Shown: positions 33,186 to 42,077, numbered from the stretch's first letter. The stretch is 53,698 nt of DNA from JBBDMW01 sp040878005 (GCA_040878005.1 JBBDMW010000058.1:1-53698); one strand, 5' to 3'. Numbers and translations: made by a program. The notes: generated by a model from the letters alone, not told the origin.

Positions 33186-34121
33186 ATGCAAGATGCCCTG
33201 GGAACCGCACGTACAGGCGGAACGTGGACCAGGTTCAAGGCCCAGCCGCTCTCAAATACGTGGCTCTTTATACGGCGATGGCCAATCATTCCGATCGCCA
33301 TTCTTGTGTTACTGGTATTGACTGCTGCCTTCGCCCCGTGGATCGCCCCGCACGGTGAACAGCAGAGTGACCTGCGCGCCACGAGAGCGCCGCCTTCGTT
33401 CCTTAATCCAGAGTGGTACGCCGAACGGCCGAACGTTGAGAACAGGTACCTGTTCGGCACTGACCATGTGGGCAGGGACATCCTCAGCAGGATGATCTAT
33501 GGCGCACGCATATCGCTGATGGTTGCGACGATCTCACTGGCGGGCGGCATCATCGTTGGAAGCGCCGTGGGACTGGCCGCCGGGTACTATGGCGGCCTCA
33601 TCGATGAGATAGCCATGCGTGCTGTGGACGCGTGGCTGGCGCTGCCGTTCCTGATGATCGCGTTAATCGTGGCCGTAACGATTGGCCAGAGCCTCACAAC
33701 AGTCATGGGGCTGCTGGCGCTGATCGCATGGAGCGGCGGCGTCAGGAATGTTCGCGCGGAGGTCTTATCGCTCAGGGAGCGGGACTATGTGCTGGTGGCG
33801 CGCATCGCCGGCGCATCAAGCCTGCGGATAATGATTCGGCACCTTGTGCCGGGGGTGTTCAACACCATAGTGGTGCTGGCCACGCTGCGGGTGGGCGGCC
33901 TCATCCTGGCAGAGGCCTCGCTCAGCTTCCTGGGCGCAGGCATCCCGCTGCCCACGCCCACCTGGGGCAACATGGTTTCAGAGGGCAGGTCGTTCCTGAA
34001 CGACGCCTGGTGGATAGCCTTCTTCCCCGGCCTGGCCATCTTCCTGGTGGTGATGTCGCTCAACTTCCTTGGCGACTGGCTGCGTGACCGCCTGGACCCA
34101 CGGCTACGCCAGTTGAACTAG
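33186..34121 (+). CDS. ABC transporter permease, DppC/OppC type
   Basis: A 311-residue permease with the N-terminal extension typical of OppC, then RYLFGTDHVGRDILSRMIYGARISL, the EAA loop YVLVARIAGASSLRIMIRHLVPGVFN and the ending GDWLRDRLDPRLRQLN. It is the full-length relative of the fragment at 27141-27626. No DppD/DppF ATPase follows, so the transporter depends on ATPases encoded elsewhere. Confidence 0.94.
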   Translation: MQDALGTARTGGTWTRFKAQPLSNTWLFIRRWPIIPIAILVLLVLTAAFAPWIAPHGEQQSDLRATRAPPSFLNPEWYAERPNVENRYLFGTDHVGRDILSRMIYGARISLMVATISLAGGIIVGSAVGLAAGYYGGLIDEIAMRAVDAWLALPFLMIALIVAVTIGQSLTTVMGLLALIAWSGGVRNVRAEVLSLRERDYVLVARIAGASSLRIMIRHLVPGVFNTIVVLATLRVGGLILAEASLSFLGAGIPLPTPTWGNMVSEGRSFLNDAWWIAFFPGLAIFLVVMSLNFLGDWLRDRLDPRLRQLN

Positions 34122-34150
34122 GCCCCGTACCGGCGACGCTTCATATAAAT

Positions 34151-34181
34151 CTGGGCGACTGCTTGGAATGCAGTCGCCCAG
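34151..34181. terminator. Bidirectional terminator between the permease operon and the zinc-finger gene
   Basis: A perfect 12-bp stem (34151-34162 with 34170-34181, 7-base loop) lies between two convergent genes. The minus-strand exit ATTTATATGA is AT-rich; the plus-strand exit is ACTTAGTT. Confidence 0.6.
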
Positions 34182-34183
34182 AC

Positions 34184-34378
34184 TTAGTTCCGGTGTTCGT
34201 TGCAGACGCTGTCCCACCATTCTTCATGTGGGATGGCTGAGTCCTTGTGTTGGGAACGGTAGTGATCCTCCACGGCGTCCCACTTGGTGTCTTTGAACAC
34301 CTGCCCGCACAGGGGGCAGGTCCGCGGGCTACCTATGGGCATGCCCCACATGGGGCACCTGGTGGTGCATGTGGTCAC
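34184..34378 (-). CDS. Small C2H2-type zinc-finger protein
   Basis: A 64-residue protein with Cys21-x2-Cys24-x14-His39-x4-His44, a classical C2H2 spacing, in the context CPLCGQVFKDTKWDAVEDHYRSQHKD. Two further N-terminal cysteines (Cys4, Cys8) could form part of a second site. The GTG start at 34378 has a near-perfect AGGAGGT 5 bases upstream, which argues that this short gene is real. Function is unknown; binding of nucleic acid is possible. Confidence 0.72.
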   Translation of the reverse strand: MTTCTTRCPMWGMPIGSPRTCPLCGQVFKDTKWDAVEDHYRSQHKDSAIPHEEWWDSVCNEHRN

Positions 34379-34597
34379 CGGACACCTCCTCGCTTAACTT
34401 GAGCGGGGCGAATCGTGGCAGTCCTCCCTTCCATACTAGGCGAGCGTCACTGGAGGGTGGGCATAACGCCGACTGTTACAGCGGGGCTTTTACATGACGC
34501 CGGATGGCAAGGACAGAAGCGCCCAGGCGTGGCCGCCTTGTCGGAACATGTCGTTCTCTTCTGGACAGTGTCGGCACAGGCTGAATACTGAAGCCCG

Positions 34598-36454
34598 TCA
34601 CTTCACTGGAGCGAAGGCCGCCAGGTCCCGAACAGCGCCTTTGTCAGCAGAGGTCGTCATGGCCGCATAAGCTTGTAGTGCCGTCGAGACAACGCGCTGG
34701 CGTCCCTTCGGGTAGTAGCCATGACTCTCCTCCAGTTTGGTTTTCCGCACCTGGAGAACCTGGTCTGAGACATGCAGGGTGATGGCGCGCTTGGGTATGT
34801 CGATGGTTATCTCATCGCCGTCCTCGACCAAGGCAATCGTTCCTCCTGCTGCGGCTTCGGGTGAGACGTGTCCAATGGCAAGTCCTGACGTTCCACCGGA
34901 GAACCGGCCGTCGGTCACTAGCGCGCACTTTGCCCCGAGTCCCCGCCCCTTGAGGAAGGCCGTCGGGTACAGCATCTCCTGCATTCCCGGCCCGCCGCGG
35001 GGCCCCTCGTAACGGACAAGGACAACGTCTCCGGGGGTGACACGTCCGGTGAGAATGGCGCCCACGGCTTCTTCCTGGGATTCCACGACAACTGCAGGGC
35101 CGGTGAAGGTGAGAATGGATTCGTCGACACCCGCGCTCTTCACGATGCACCCGTCCTCGGAGAGGTTACCCCGAAGCACGGCCAGGCCACCGTCAACGGA
35201 GTAGGCATGTGCCACATCGCGAATGCATCCGTGTGCCGCGTCAAGGTCCAGGTCGTGCCACCGCATGGACTGCGAGAAGGCCTTCGCGGACCGCTCGCAC
35301 CCGGGAGCAGCGTGAAATAGCTCGACGGCCTCGTCCGACGCTGAGCCAGAGCGCACGTCCCATTCGGCCAGCCATGTCTCAAGGCTGTCTGCATGAACCG
35401 CGTGCACCCCGGTGTTGAGCAGTCCTGCCCGGTGCAGTTCGCCAAGAAGGGCCGGGACTCCACCTGCACGGTGCACGTCCTCAATCAGGTAGTGGCCGTT
35501 GGGGGCAACCTTGCACAGGCACGGCACCTGCCGCGAGAGCGCGTCGATGTCGTCCAGGGTGTAGTCAAGTTCAGCCTCATGCGCTGCGGCAAGCAGATGC
35601 AGGACGGTGTTGGTAGAACCGCCCATGGCGATGTCCATGCACATGGCGTTCTCGAACGCCTCTCTTGAAGCGATGCTGCGCGGCAGGGCGCTTTCGTCGT
35701 CCATATCGTAGTAGCGATGCGAAAGCTCGACCACGGTTCGGCCGGCGCGTTCATACAGACTGCGCCGCGCCGTGTGGGTGGCCAGGGTTGTGCCGTTGCC
35801 TGGCAGGGCAAGGCCAAGCGCCTCGGTGAGGCAGTTCATGGAGTTCGCAGTGAACATGCCCGAACATGAGCCGCACGTGGGGCAGGCATTCTGTTCAATA
35901 AGTGAAAGGTCGGTATCCGAGACGGACTCGGCCGCGGCATCGCTCATGACCGTGATCAGGTTGAGGCCCTTGCGCACTGTTCCGTCCACAAGCGTCGCCG
36001 TGCCGCCCTCCATTGGCCCGCCCGAAACGAACACAGTGGGGATGTTCAGCCGCAGGGCGGCCATGAGCATGCCGGGGGTGATCTTGTCGCAGTTGGAGAT
36101 GCACACGAGCGCGTCTGCGCAGTGAGCGTTGACCATGTACTCAATCGAGTCAGCGATGAGTTCCCGCGACGGCAGCGAGTACAGCATCCCGCCATGCCCC
36201 ATGGCGATCCCGTCGTCGACTGCGATCGTGTTGAACTCGCGTGGGATGCCACCGGCGGCCGACACCGCGTCGGAGACGATGCGCCCCACCGGCTGCAGGT
36301 GAGTGTGGCCCGGCACAAACTCGGCAAAGCTGTTCGCCACAGCCACGATTGGCTTGCCGAAATCATCGTCGCTGACGCCGGCGGCACGAAGAAGTGCACG
36401 AGCGCCGGCCATGTTGCGGCCGTGGGTCACTGTTTTGGAACGGAGAGCAGGCAT
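34598..36454 (-). CDS. ilvD: Dihydroxy-acid dehydratase
   Basis: A 618-residue iron-sulfur enzyme of valine, isoleucine and pantothenate synthesis, removing water from 2,3-dihydroxy acids. It has HGRNMAGARALLRAAGV, CISNCDKITPGMLMAALRLNIPT, the cluster region NACPTCGSCSGMFTANSMNCL and the ending VTDGRFSGGTSGLAIGHVSPEAA. Three cysteines at the cluster positions are visible. I chose ATG 36454 (MPALRSKTVTHGRN), matching E. coli IlvD length; the longer frame would run past the divergent gene's start. Confidence 0.95.
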   Translation of the reverse strand: MPALRSKTVTHGRNMAGARALLRAAGVSDDDFGKPIVAVANSFAEFVPGHTHLQPVGRIVSDAVSAAGGIPREFNTIAVDDGIAMGHGGMLYSLPSRELIADSIEYMVNAHCADALVCISNCDKITPGMLMAALRLNIPTVFVSGGPMEGGTATLVDGTVRKGLNLITVMSDAAAESVSDTDLSLIEQNACPTCGSCSGMFTANSMNCLTEALGLALPGNGTTLATHTARRSLYERAGRTVVELSHRYYDMDDESALPRSIASREAFENAMCMDIAMGGSTNTVLHLLAAAHEAELDYTLDDIDALSRQVPCLCKVAPNGHYLIEDVHRAGGVPALLGELHRAGLLNTGVHAVHADSLETWLAEWDVRSGSASDEAVELFHAAPGCERSAKAFSQSMRWHDLDLDAAHGCIRDVAHAYSVDGGLAVLRGNLSEDGCIVKSAGVDESILTFTGPAVVVESQEEAVGAILTGRVTPGDVVLVRYEGPRGGPGMQEMLYPTAFLKGRGLGAKCALVTDGRFSGGTSGLAIGHVSPEAAAGGTIALVEDGDEITIDIPKRAITLHVSDQVLQVRKTKLEESHGYYPKGRQRVVSTALQAYAAMTTSADKGAVRDLAAFAPVK

Positions 36455-36501
36455 ACCAGCATTAACGCACAGTGCCGCCGCCAAGGGGAAGACGCTCCTG
36501 G

Positions 36502-36525
36502 TACTAGTAGTGTCAGTGCTAGAAT
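36502..36525 (+). promoter_or_regulatory. Divergent ilvD/XRE control region: TACTAGTA palindrome and -10 box
   Basis: TACTAGTA at 36502-36509 is a perfect palindrome, and TAGAAT at 36520-36525 ends 6 bases before the regulator's ATG at 36532. Initiation at the usual distance would begin at the ATG itself, implying a leaderless message. The matching -35 is weak. The palindrome could be the regulator's own site. Confidence 0.4.
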
Positions 36526-36531
36526 CCGCCG

Positions 36532-37377
36532 ATGGACCACCCAGGCGATGAACGCCGGCGCGAGTTGGGCGCATTCCTGCGCAAGCGCCGTGAACAGCTT
36601 GTGCGAGCTGACTACGAGTTGCCGCCCGTCGGGCGCAACCGGCTGGCGGGGCTGCGCCGCGAGGAGGTCGCCTACCACGCAGGCGTCAGTGTCACCTGGT
36701 ACACGTGGCTCGAACAGGGAAGGGGCATCAACCCGTCCCGCCAGGTCCTGGATTCCATAGCGCACAACATGCGGCTGTCCGTCGCCGAGCACCACTACAT
36801 GCTGGCCCTTGCGGGCTACGCGCCGAACCCGCCGGGCGACCTTGCGCCCACCGCCGTGGCGCCGCCGCACATCCAGCGGCTGCTCGACTTCCAGGCAGAG
36901 TCCCCGGCCTTCGCCGTCTCACCAGACTGGGGAATCGCCGGCTGGAACCGCGCCTACGAAGCCCTCTATCCGAACGTTGCGACGGTGGCGGCCGGGGACC
37001 GGAACCTGCTCTTTCTCATCTTCACCGACCCGTACGTCAGGCGCATGCTGCCCGACTGGGAGGTAACCAGCGGCCATTTCCTTGCCGAGTACCGCGCAGA
37101 AGCCGGCCCATCGCTCGGTCACCCTGCACACACGGCCCTCGTTACGCGGCTCCTGGACGCCAGCCCGGAGTTCGCACAGGCGTGGAACGAGCACCAGATA
37201 AAACGGTTTTCTTCACGCGAGCGCACGTTTCATCATCCCGACGCCGGAGACCTGACCTTCGAACACCACCGGCTGATCCCGTCCGACCTTCCTGATGTCC
37301 ATGTCGTTATCTACATCCCTATTGACGCGGGCACCCGAGCGAAGATGCAGCAATTGATCCGGACGCCTGGCAGCTAG
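36532..37377 (+). CDS. XRE-family transcriptional regulator with MmyB-like ligand domain
   Basis: A 281-residue regulator. The N-terminal HTH is RRRELGAFLRKRREQL, GRNRLAGLRREEVAYHAGVSVTWYTWLEQGRG, then VLDSIAHNMRLSVAEHHYMLALAGY. The C-terminal MLTR/MmyB domain (from about 120) includes AVSPDWGIAGWNRAYEALYP and later HHPDAGDLTFEHHRL, a PAS-like fold that binds fatty acids in some relatives. It is divergent from ilvD with 77 bases between, and may control it; that is inference. Confidence 0.92.
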   Translation: MDHPGDERRRELGAFLRKRREQLVRADYELPPVGRNRLAGLRREEVAYHAGVSVTWYTWLEQGRGINPSRQVLDSIAHNMRLSVAEHHYMLALAGYAPNPPGDLAPTAVAPPHIQRLLDFQAESPAFAVSPDWGIAGWNRAYEALYPNVATVAAGDRNLLFLIFTDPYVRRMLPDWEVTSGHFLAEYRAEAGPSLGHPAHTALVTRLLDASPEFAQAWNEHQIKRFSSRERTFHHPDAGDLTFEHHRLIPSDLPDVHVVIYIPIDAGTRAKMQQLIRTPGS

Positions 37378-37435
37378 CGGAGGCCCAGCGAAGCTGGCGT
37401 TCGCCAATGCTTGCCGGAGCCATTTGCCGACCCGC

Positions 37436-37942
37436 CTACCGGACGTGCTTGAGGAGGCCTGTCGGGTCCGTCCATTCCTGCGGGACCTTCACCGCCACCA
37501 CAAGGCCATCCACAGTCAGTTGACCGGTGTGGGAATACAGCGACACCTCGAGCGTTGTCTTCTTGCCGCGCACCTCCGTGATGCGGGCGCGGACTGAGAT
37601 CGGCCCGTCCACAGGCGTGGGCCGCCTGTAGTTCACCTGTAAGGAAGCCGTGGCGTACCAGATCTTCTCGCCTTCCCCAACCTCCCGGCCCGAGCGGCGG
37701 TAGGCATCGGCAATGGCGGTGCACACGCTGTGGCAGTCGATCACTGAGGCCAAGATGCCCCCGTTCATCACATCCGGCGGCATGGCAGCATGATGCGGCT
37801 GAGGCTCGAAGTCGCACACGGACTCGTCACCATCCCAGTAGCTCTTGATGCGCAGGCCCTTGTCGTTCCATGCCCCGCAGCCGAAACAGTGATTGCCGTG
37901 CAGCCTGTCCTGGAAGTAAAGTCTGTCAGATCCGGGGGGCAT
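37436..37942 (-). CDS. PaaI-type hotdog-fold thioesterase family protein
   Basis: A 168-residue protein with one hotdog domain: HGNHCFGCG and NDKGLRIKSYW, then HHAAMPPDVMNGGILASVIDCHSVCTAI (the GGxxAxxxD helix) and LQVNYRRPTPVDGPISVRARITEV. Family members hydrolyse acyl-CoA thioesters. A Cys-x2-Cys near residues 19-22 is not a usual active-site part. It is divergent from the MFS gene. Confidence 0.87.
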   Translation of the reverse strand: MPPGSDRLYFQDRLHGNHCFGCGAWNDKGLRIKSYWDGDESVCDFEPQPHHAAMPPDVMNGGILASVIDCHSVCTAIADAYRRSGREVGEGEKIWYATASLQVNYRRPTPVDGPISVRARITEVRGKKTTLEVSLYSHTGQLTVDGLVVAVKVPQEWTDPTGLLKHVR

Positions 37943-38070
37943 CTCTACTCCTTCTACCCGCCTGCTTTCTCAGCCGGTTTTCAATAGTTCATGTGTGGCC
38001 AAGCGCCATCCTGCCTGCTCCAACGTCACATGCACACAACCCGCACGGCACCGGCGATAGGAAAACTCCT

Positions 38071-39330
38071 GTGAGCGCAGGAACCGAGTCAACACGAACG
38101 CCGGCGGCCGCGCTCGCTGACCCCGCCCGCGGCCGTGGTGCGGCACTTGCGCTTGTCTCGTTCGCAACCCTGTTGTCGTTATCCGTATGGTTCTCCACCA
38201 ACGCCATATCGGATGTCCTCGAGATGGACAAGGGCTTCACGACGAGCAGCCTGGCATGGGCGACCATCGCCGTGCAGCTTGGCTTCGTGGCCGGAACATT
38301 CCTTATTGCGCTCACCAACCTGTCCGACCTCATCAATGCCCGGACCCTGTTTGCTGCGTCCGCGGTGACAGCTGGGCTGCTCAACCTGGCAATCATACCG
38401 ATTGACGGCGAAGCAACGATGATCGCGGTCCGCTTTGCCACAGGGGCCATGCTGGCCGGTGTGTACCCGCCTGCCATGAAAGTGATCTCCGGGTGGTTCG
38501 CGCGCGGCCGCGGGCTAGCACTCGGTGTAATGGTAGGCGCCCTGACCATTGGCTCTGGATCGCCGCACCTGTTGCGGTCATTCTTCGCCGACAACTGGGA
38601 AGCCGTGATAGTCGGCAGTTCCATCCTGGCGGTAATCGGCGGCGCGGTCGTGCGGGGCTTTGTAAAGGACGGCCCGCATGATGTCCGCGGCGCAAAGTTC
38701 GCGCCACGCTACATGCTGCGGATGTTCACGGACCGGGGCCCGCGCCTTGCGCTGTTCGGCTACCTGGGCCACATGTGGGAGCTTTACGCCATGTGGGCCT
38801 GGATTGGTGTGTTCCTGGCAGCGGTGGTGAGCGTACAGCCGCTGCTGGCCGGACGGCTTGACCTGGCGAGCGCACTGACCTTCGCCGTGTTCCTTGCCGG
38901 CGCGGTGGCATGCCCGCTGGCGGGAATGATGGCGGAGCGCATCGGCCGCACTTACGTTACCAGCTTGGCCATGATTCTCAGCGGCGGCACGGCGCTGGTG
39001 ATCGGGTTCGTGCCGGTCTCACTCGCACCCCTCATAGTGGTCCTGGCCCTGGTATGGGGCGCTTCCGTGATAGCCGATTCAGCACAGTTTTCGACCGCTG
39101 TGACCGAGCTTTCAGAGCCGGAGTACCGCGGCACAATGCTGACCTTCCAGATGGGCCTGGGATTTGCGCTCACGGCGGTGACTATATGGCTGGTTCCGGT
39201 TGTCCAGGAGGCTGCGGGGTGGGGCGCGGCGTTTGCGATGCTGGCCATCGGGCCTGCGCTGGGCACAGCGGCCATGCTCATCTTGAGGCGCATGCCAGAG
39301 GCGCGCATGATGGCGGGCGGCAGGGGCTGA
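38071..39330 (+). CDS. Major facilitator superfamily transporter
   Basis: A protein of about 419 residues with roughly twelve hydrophobic segments. The loop between helices 2 and 3 reads ISGWFARGRGLALGVMVGALTIGS and lies within the conserved early half; the C-terminal half has LGHMWELYAMWAWIG and helices to the RRMPEARMM end. I chose GTG 38071 because the upstream part of the long frame overlaps the divergent thioesterase gene and is not membrane-like. Substrate unknown. Confidence 0.88.
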   Translation: MSAGTESTRTPAAALADPARGRGAALALVSFATLLSLSVWFSTNAISDVLEMDKGFTTSSLAWATIAVQLGFVAGTFLIALTNLSDLINARTLFAASAVTAGLLNLAIIPIDGEATMIAVRFATGAMLAGVYPPAMKVISGWFARGRGLALGVMVGALTIGSGSPHLLRSFFADNWEAVIVGSSILAVIGGAVVRGFVKDGPHDVRGAKFAPRYMLRMFTDRGPRLALFGYLGHMWELYAMWAWIGVFLAAVVSVQPLLAGRLDLASALTFAVFLAGAVACPLAGMMAERIGRTYVTSLAMILSGGTALVIGFVPVSLAPLIVVLALVWGASVIADSAQFSTAVTELSEPEYRGTMLTFQMGLGFALTAVTIWLVPVVQEAAGWGAAFAMLAIGPALGTAAMLILRRMPEARMMAGGRG

Positions 39331-39360
39331 TTCCCTATTGGGCCACACTTCTGCGCCTGC

Positions 39361-39384
39361 TGCCGCGGCGCCGGCGCCGCGGCA
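39361..39384. terminator. Perfect 24-base palindrome between convergent genes
   Basis: A self-complementary G+C-only run of 12+12 bases stands between the MFS and Ldh2 stops. It can form a very stable stem in either RNA, but no T-tract follows, so its terminator role is only likely from position. Confidence 0.5.
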
Positions 39385-39407
39385 ACAGGCAGGTTTGCCA
39401 GCAAGGG

Positions 39408-40508
39408 TTACGGCAGTTGGAGATCCAGCTCCAGTTCTGCGCTGATCGAGTTGAACCAGTCGACCACTTCGGGGTGGTACGGGATGCCCTTGGTGGATCG
39501 CTTCTGGTACTCCTCGTGTTCTGGCAGTCCCGGGTAAAACACCCGCTCATGTCCGGGGGCGGGCTTCGTGGCAGCCAGGCCGCCCAGGAAGGCGTCCATG
39601 TCATCCTTGAACGTGTCCACATCTGTGAACGCATCGATGCTGTATGCGGCGAAGTAGTGGCCTGACTTGTTGCTGATGAACCCCGGCCCCGTGCCGGAAA
39701 GGGTGCAGCACATGATGTCCACTATGCAGGCGAACCCGTAGCCCTTGTGCGAGCCATTCTCCCGGGTGCCGCCGAACGGCAGCATATACCAGTGCCGGTT
39801 CTCGCCGCGGATGTCGTCGTCCGGCACCGGCGCCTCCTCCAGGATGGGAGAGCCGTCGTCGTTCGCCAGCCAGCCCGGCGCGATGGGCACGTTCATGCGT
39901 TGCAGCAGGCGAATCTTGTTGCCGGCGACCTGCGTTGTGGCAGCGTCGAAGATGAAATGAGGCTGGTTGCGTGCAGGGGCAGCCCAGGCAATGGGGTTGG
40001 TGCCGAACCGCGGCTCAGCGCCAAACGTGGGCAGCATTGCGAACCCGCCGCCGCCGGTCATGCACACGCCGATCATGTCGTGCTTGAGCGCCCTTGTAGC
40101 GTGGTACCCGGCTGCTCCCAGGTGGCCGGCATTGCGCACCGTCACCACGCCGACGCCGTGCTCTTTGGCCTTATCAATGGCCATGTCCATGGCATGCGGG
40201 GCCACGTGCAGCCCCAGGCCGGCATCGCCGTCCAACGTCGCCGCCACTGTGGACTCCCGTGCCACCTTCACATTCGGGCGCGGGTTGATGCTGCCCTCCT
40301 GGTAACCCTTGACGTACATACGGAGCATGTTTGATACGCCGTGGGTGTCTATGCCGTGGAGGTCGGCATACATGAGCACGTCAGCCGACAGTTCAGCGTC
40401 ATCGTCAGACAAACCCATCTTCTTGAATATGGCCTCGGTTGCGGCTCTTGCCCTCTCCTGCTTGACGAATACGGCCTGGTCGTCAGGTACGTGAAATCTT
40501 TCCAGCAT
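39408..40508 (-). CDS. Ldh2-family (malate/L-lactate/ureidoglycolate) dehydrogenase
   Basis: A 366-residue NAD(P)-dependent oxidoreductase of the Ldh2 family. It has DLHGIDTHGVSNMLRMYVKGYQEGSINPRP, TVRNAGHLGAAGYHATRAL, GTNPIAWAAPA and GSHKGYGFACIVDIMC. The conserved His in THGV and the GHxGAA loop are present. Substrates of relatives include malate, lactate, sulfolactate and ureidoglycolate; none can be picked from this context. Confidence 0.9.
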   Translation of the reverse strand: MLERFHVPDDQAVFVKQERARAATEAIFKKMGLSDDDAELSADVLMYADLHGIDTHGVSNMLRMYVKGYQEGSINPRPNVKVARESTVAATLDGDAGLGLHVAPHAMDMAIDKAKEHGVGVVTVRNAGHLGAAGYHATRALKHDMIGVCMTGGGGFAMLPTFGAEPRFGTNPIAWAAPARNQPHFIFDAATTQVAGNKIRLLQRMNVPIAPGWLANDDGSPILEEAPVPDDDIRGENRHWYMLPFGGTRENGSHKGYGFACIVDIMCCTLSGTGPGFISNKSGHYFAAYSIDAFTDVDTFKDDMDAFLGGLAATKPAPGHERVFYPGLPEHEEYQKRSTKGIPYHPEVVDWFNSISAELELDLQLP

Positions 40509-40752
40509 GTCTGCTATGGCTCCTGGTCAGCCTCCGCGCGGAGGCGGCGAAAACGTTAGGCGGGCGCATCCTACCATCTGCGCGTCACTGCACACTGGGG
40601 CGGGCTCATCGCCATCAGCAGAATCGCGTGGCAGAAAAAGATGAAGAAGACATGACAACGGCTGTAAAAATGGGTGTTAACCGGTTATCGCGTATAGACG
40701 GACATGGTAGTCTCAGGGGACTCGGGGGCAGGATCAGAATATGACCTGCGTT

Positions 40753-40791
40753 AAAAACGGCGCCCCTCCGAATTACCTCAGAGGGGCGCCG
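40753..40791 (-). terminator. Intrinsic terminator downstream of the ParB-like gene
   Basis: A perfect 11-bp stem (40758-40768 with 40781-40791, 12-base loop) of nearly pure G+C is followed on the minus strand by TTTTT (AAAAA at 40753-40757). It would end ParB-gene transcription about 180 bases past the stop. Confidence 0.75.
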
Positions 40792-40847
40792 GGGCTCTCC
40801 GTCTCCGCTAACGACGCCATCGAGCCCTTGACTGGCTGTCGTGGGAT

Positions 40848-40883
40848 GACCGGATCGTGTGTCCGCACGATCCGGTCTTTTTT
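40848..40883 (+). terminator. Intrinsic terminator on the plus strand without a recognised gene upstream
   Basis: A perfect 12-bp stem (40848-40859 with 40866-40877) followed by TTTTTT (40878-40883). Its direction is opposite to both neighbouring genes, so a plus-strand transcript must arise between 40509 and 40847. A smaller pairing GGGCTC (40792-40797) with GAGCCC (40822-40827) and a TATAGA box at 40693 fit a short RNA, but no known RNA family was recognised. Confidence 0.7.
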
Positions 40884-40968
40884 CTGTGTCTATTATCCTA
40901 CTAAACTGGTCAACGAGTCTTGCAGAATTCCGACTGCTTGTTCGGAGTTTGTAACTTTACAGTTACCA

Positions 40969-41904
40969 TCATCTCGCACCTGCGCCCTGCCTGGCCAATG
41001 GCCGTGGCACAGTGGACTCCCTGGCCATGCCCGCGTTCAGGTGCGCCAGTGAGGACTTGAGGCGGCTGTCCAGTATCCGCAGGCTGCTGATGAGCTTGAG
41101 CCTGCGATACTCCGGGATGGTCTCAAGCTGCATGGCGTCCAGCTCGCCGGCAATCATCAGCAGCCTGTTCTCTATGCTCTCGGCAACCGGCCCTGGCAGA
41201 GACGCCGGGGCGGGCATGGCCTGGGCAGCAGCGGCCTCTGTCGCAGGCTGACGGTTGCCGTTGATCACCTCCTCGATGATCTTGTCGATGGCCATTTCGG
41301 GCGCAGACTTCGCCCGTCCCACTATCCGCTCCACATGCACGGAGCTGAGCTTGCCGTCGATGAACGGCCTGGCGATCTCCCTCTGGCGCTCGTGGTCATC
41401 TATGTCCGCTATGCTGCGGGCTTCCTTGAAGGTCAGGTCGCCGCTGTCTACGCGGTCGCCCAGTCCGGGGTCCAGGGTGCGGATGAGGCTTTCGTAGTGG
41501 TGTATGGTCCCGGGCGTGATGCCTGTGCGACGTGCCAGCTCCTGCTGGGTTACGCCGTGAGTGTCCCGGTACTGCATGAAGGCGCGGCCCATCTGCATGG
41601 GCGGCAGTTGCGAACTGTGGTACTGCTCTGCCAGCTTCAGCTCCCACTTCTCCTGCTCGCTAAGGTCTTCCCTGATCGTGCACTCCAGCGCTTCCTCGCC
41701 CGCTTCGATGGCGGCCTCCAAACTGCGCCCGCCGGCCACCAGCGTGTACTTGCCGTTGCGGCCGGGCCGGACAATTGGCGCCCTCGTTGAGCGGCCGCCA
41801 CGGGCAGACTCCCTGCGCCTGGACAGGCCATTGGCCTTCCTGTGACTGGTTGTTGCCGAGGCCAGGTCCGGGTCTGGAAGGATCATCTCTACTGGAATCT
41901 TCAT
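40969..41904 (-). CDS. ParB/Spo0J-like protein with degenerate N-terminal domain
   Basis: A 311-residue protein with ParB layout: a short N-terminal part with TRAPIVRPGRNGKYTLVAGGRSLEAAIEAGEEALECTI, then LAEQYHSSQLPPMQMGRAFMQYRDTHGVTQQELARRTGITPGTIHHYESLIRTLDPGL (HTH) and KEARSIADI. Canonical features are changed: GERR reads GGRS and LIENIQRE reads LAEQYHSS, and the segment before them is basic and unlike ParB. CTP hydrolysis is therefore doubtful. No ParA is near. GGGAG precedes the start. It is divergent from the DUF5343-like gene. Confidence 0.82.
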   Translation of the reverse strand: MKIPVEMILPDPDLASATTSHRKANGLSRRRESARGGRSTRAPIVRPGRNGKYTLVAGGRSLEAAIEAGEEALECTIREDLSEQEKWELKLAEQYHSSQLPPMQMGRAFMQYRDTHGVTQQELARRTGITPGTIHHYESLIRTLDPGLGDRVDSGDLTFKEARSIADIDDHERQREIARPFIDGKLSSVHVERIVGRAKSAPEMAIDKIIEEVINGNRQPATEAAAAQAMPAPASLPGPVAESIENRLLMIAGELDAMQLETIPEYRRLKLISSLRILDSRLKSSLAHLNAGMARESTVPRPLARQGAGAR

Positions 41905-42004
41905 CGGCGGTCTCCCACTATCCCCGGCCTTGCGGCCGGTGTCGGTTGGGGGTTGTTAAACAGGTGCGTATCCCGCTACCGGGAACTTGTGCCAAATTGT
42001 GCGG

Positions 42005-42077
42005 ATTCCAAAAAGCATGTTCAAAAACTGTCCAATGTCGGGAAACATTGATTCCAAATAGTGTTTGACTTTGGAAT
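42005..42077. promoter_or_regulatory. Three ATTCCAAA boxes in the divergent promoter region
   Basis: ATTCCAAA occurs at 42005-42012 and 42051-42058 in direct orientation, and its exact reverse complement TTTGGAAT at 42070-42077. The last two form an 8-bp inverted repeat with an 11-base spacer. The layout suggests a binding site for a dimeric regulator, possibly the ParB-like protein. Confidence 0.5.

Noticed and set aside
40741..41052. 103-residue plus-strand frame
   Set aside because: It overlaps the ParB-like gene on the other strand, spans two terminator hairpins and shows no protein-like pattern.
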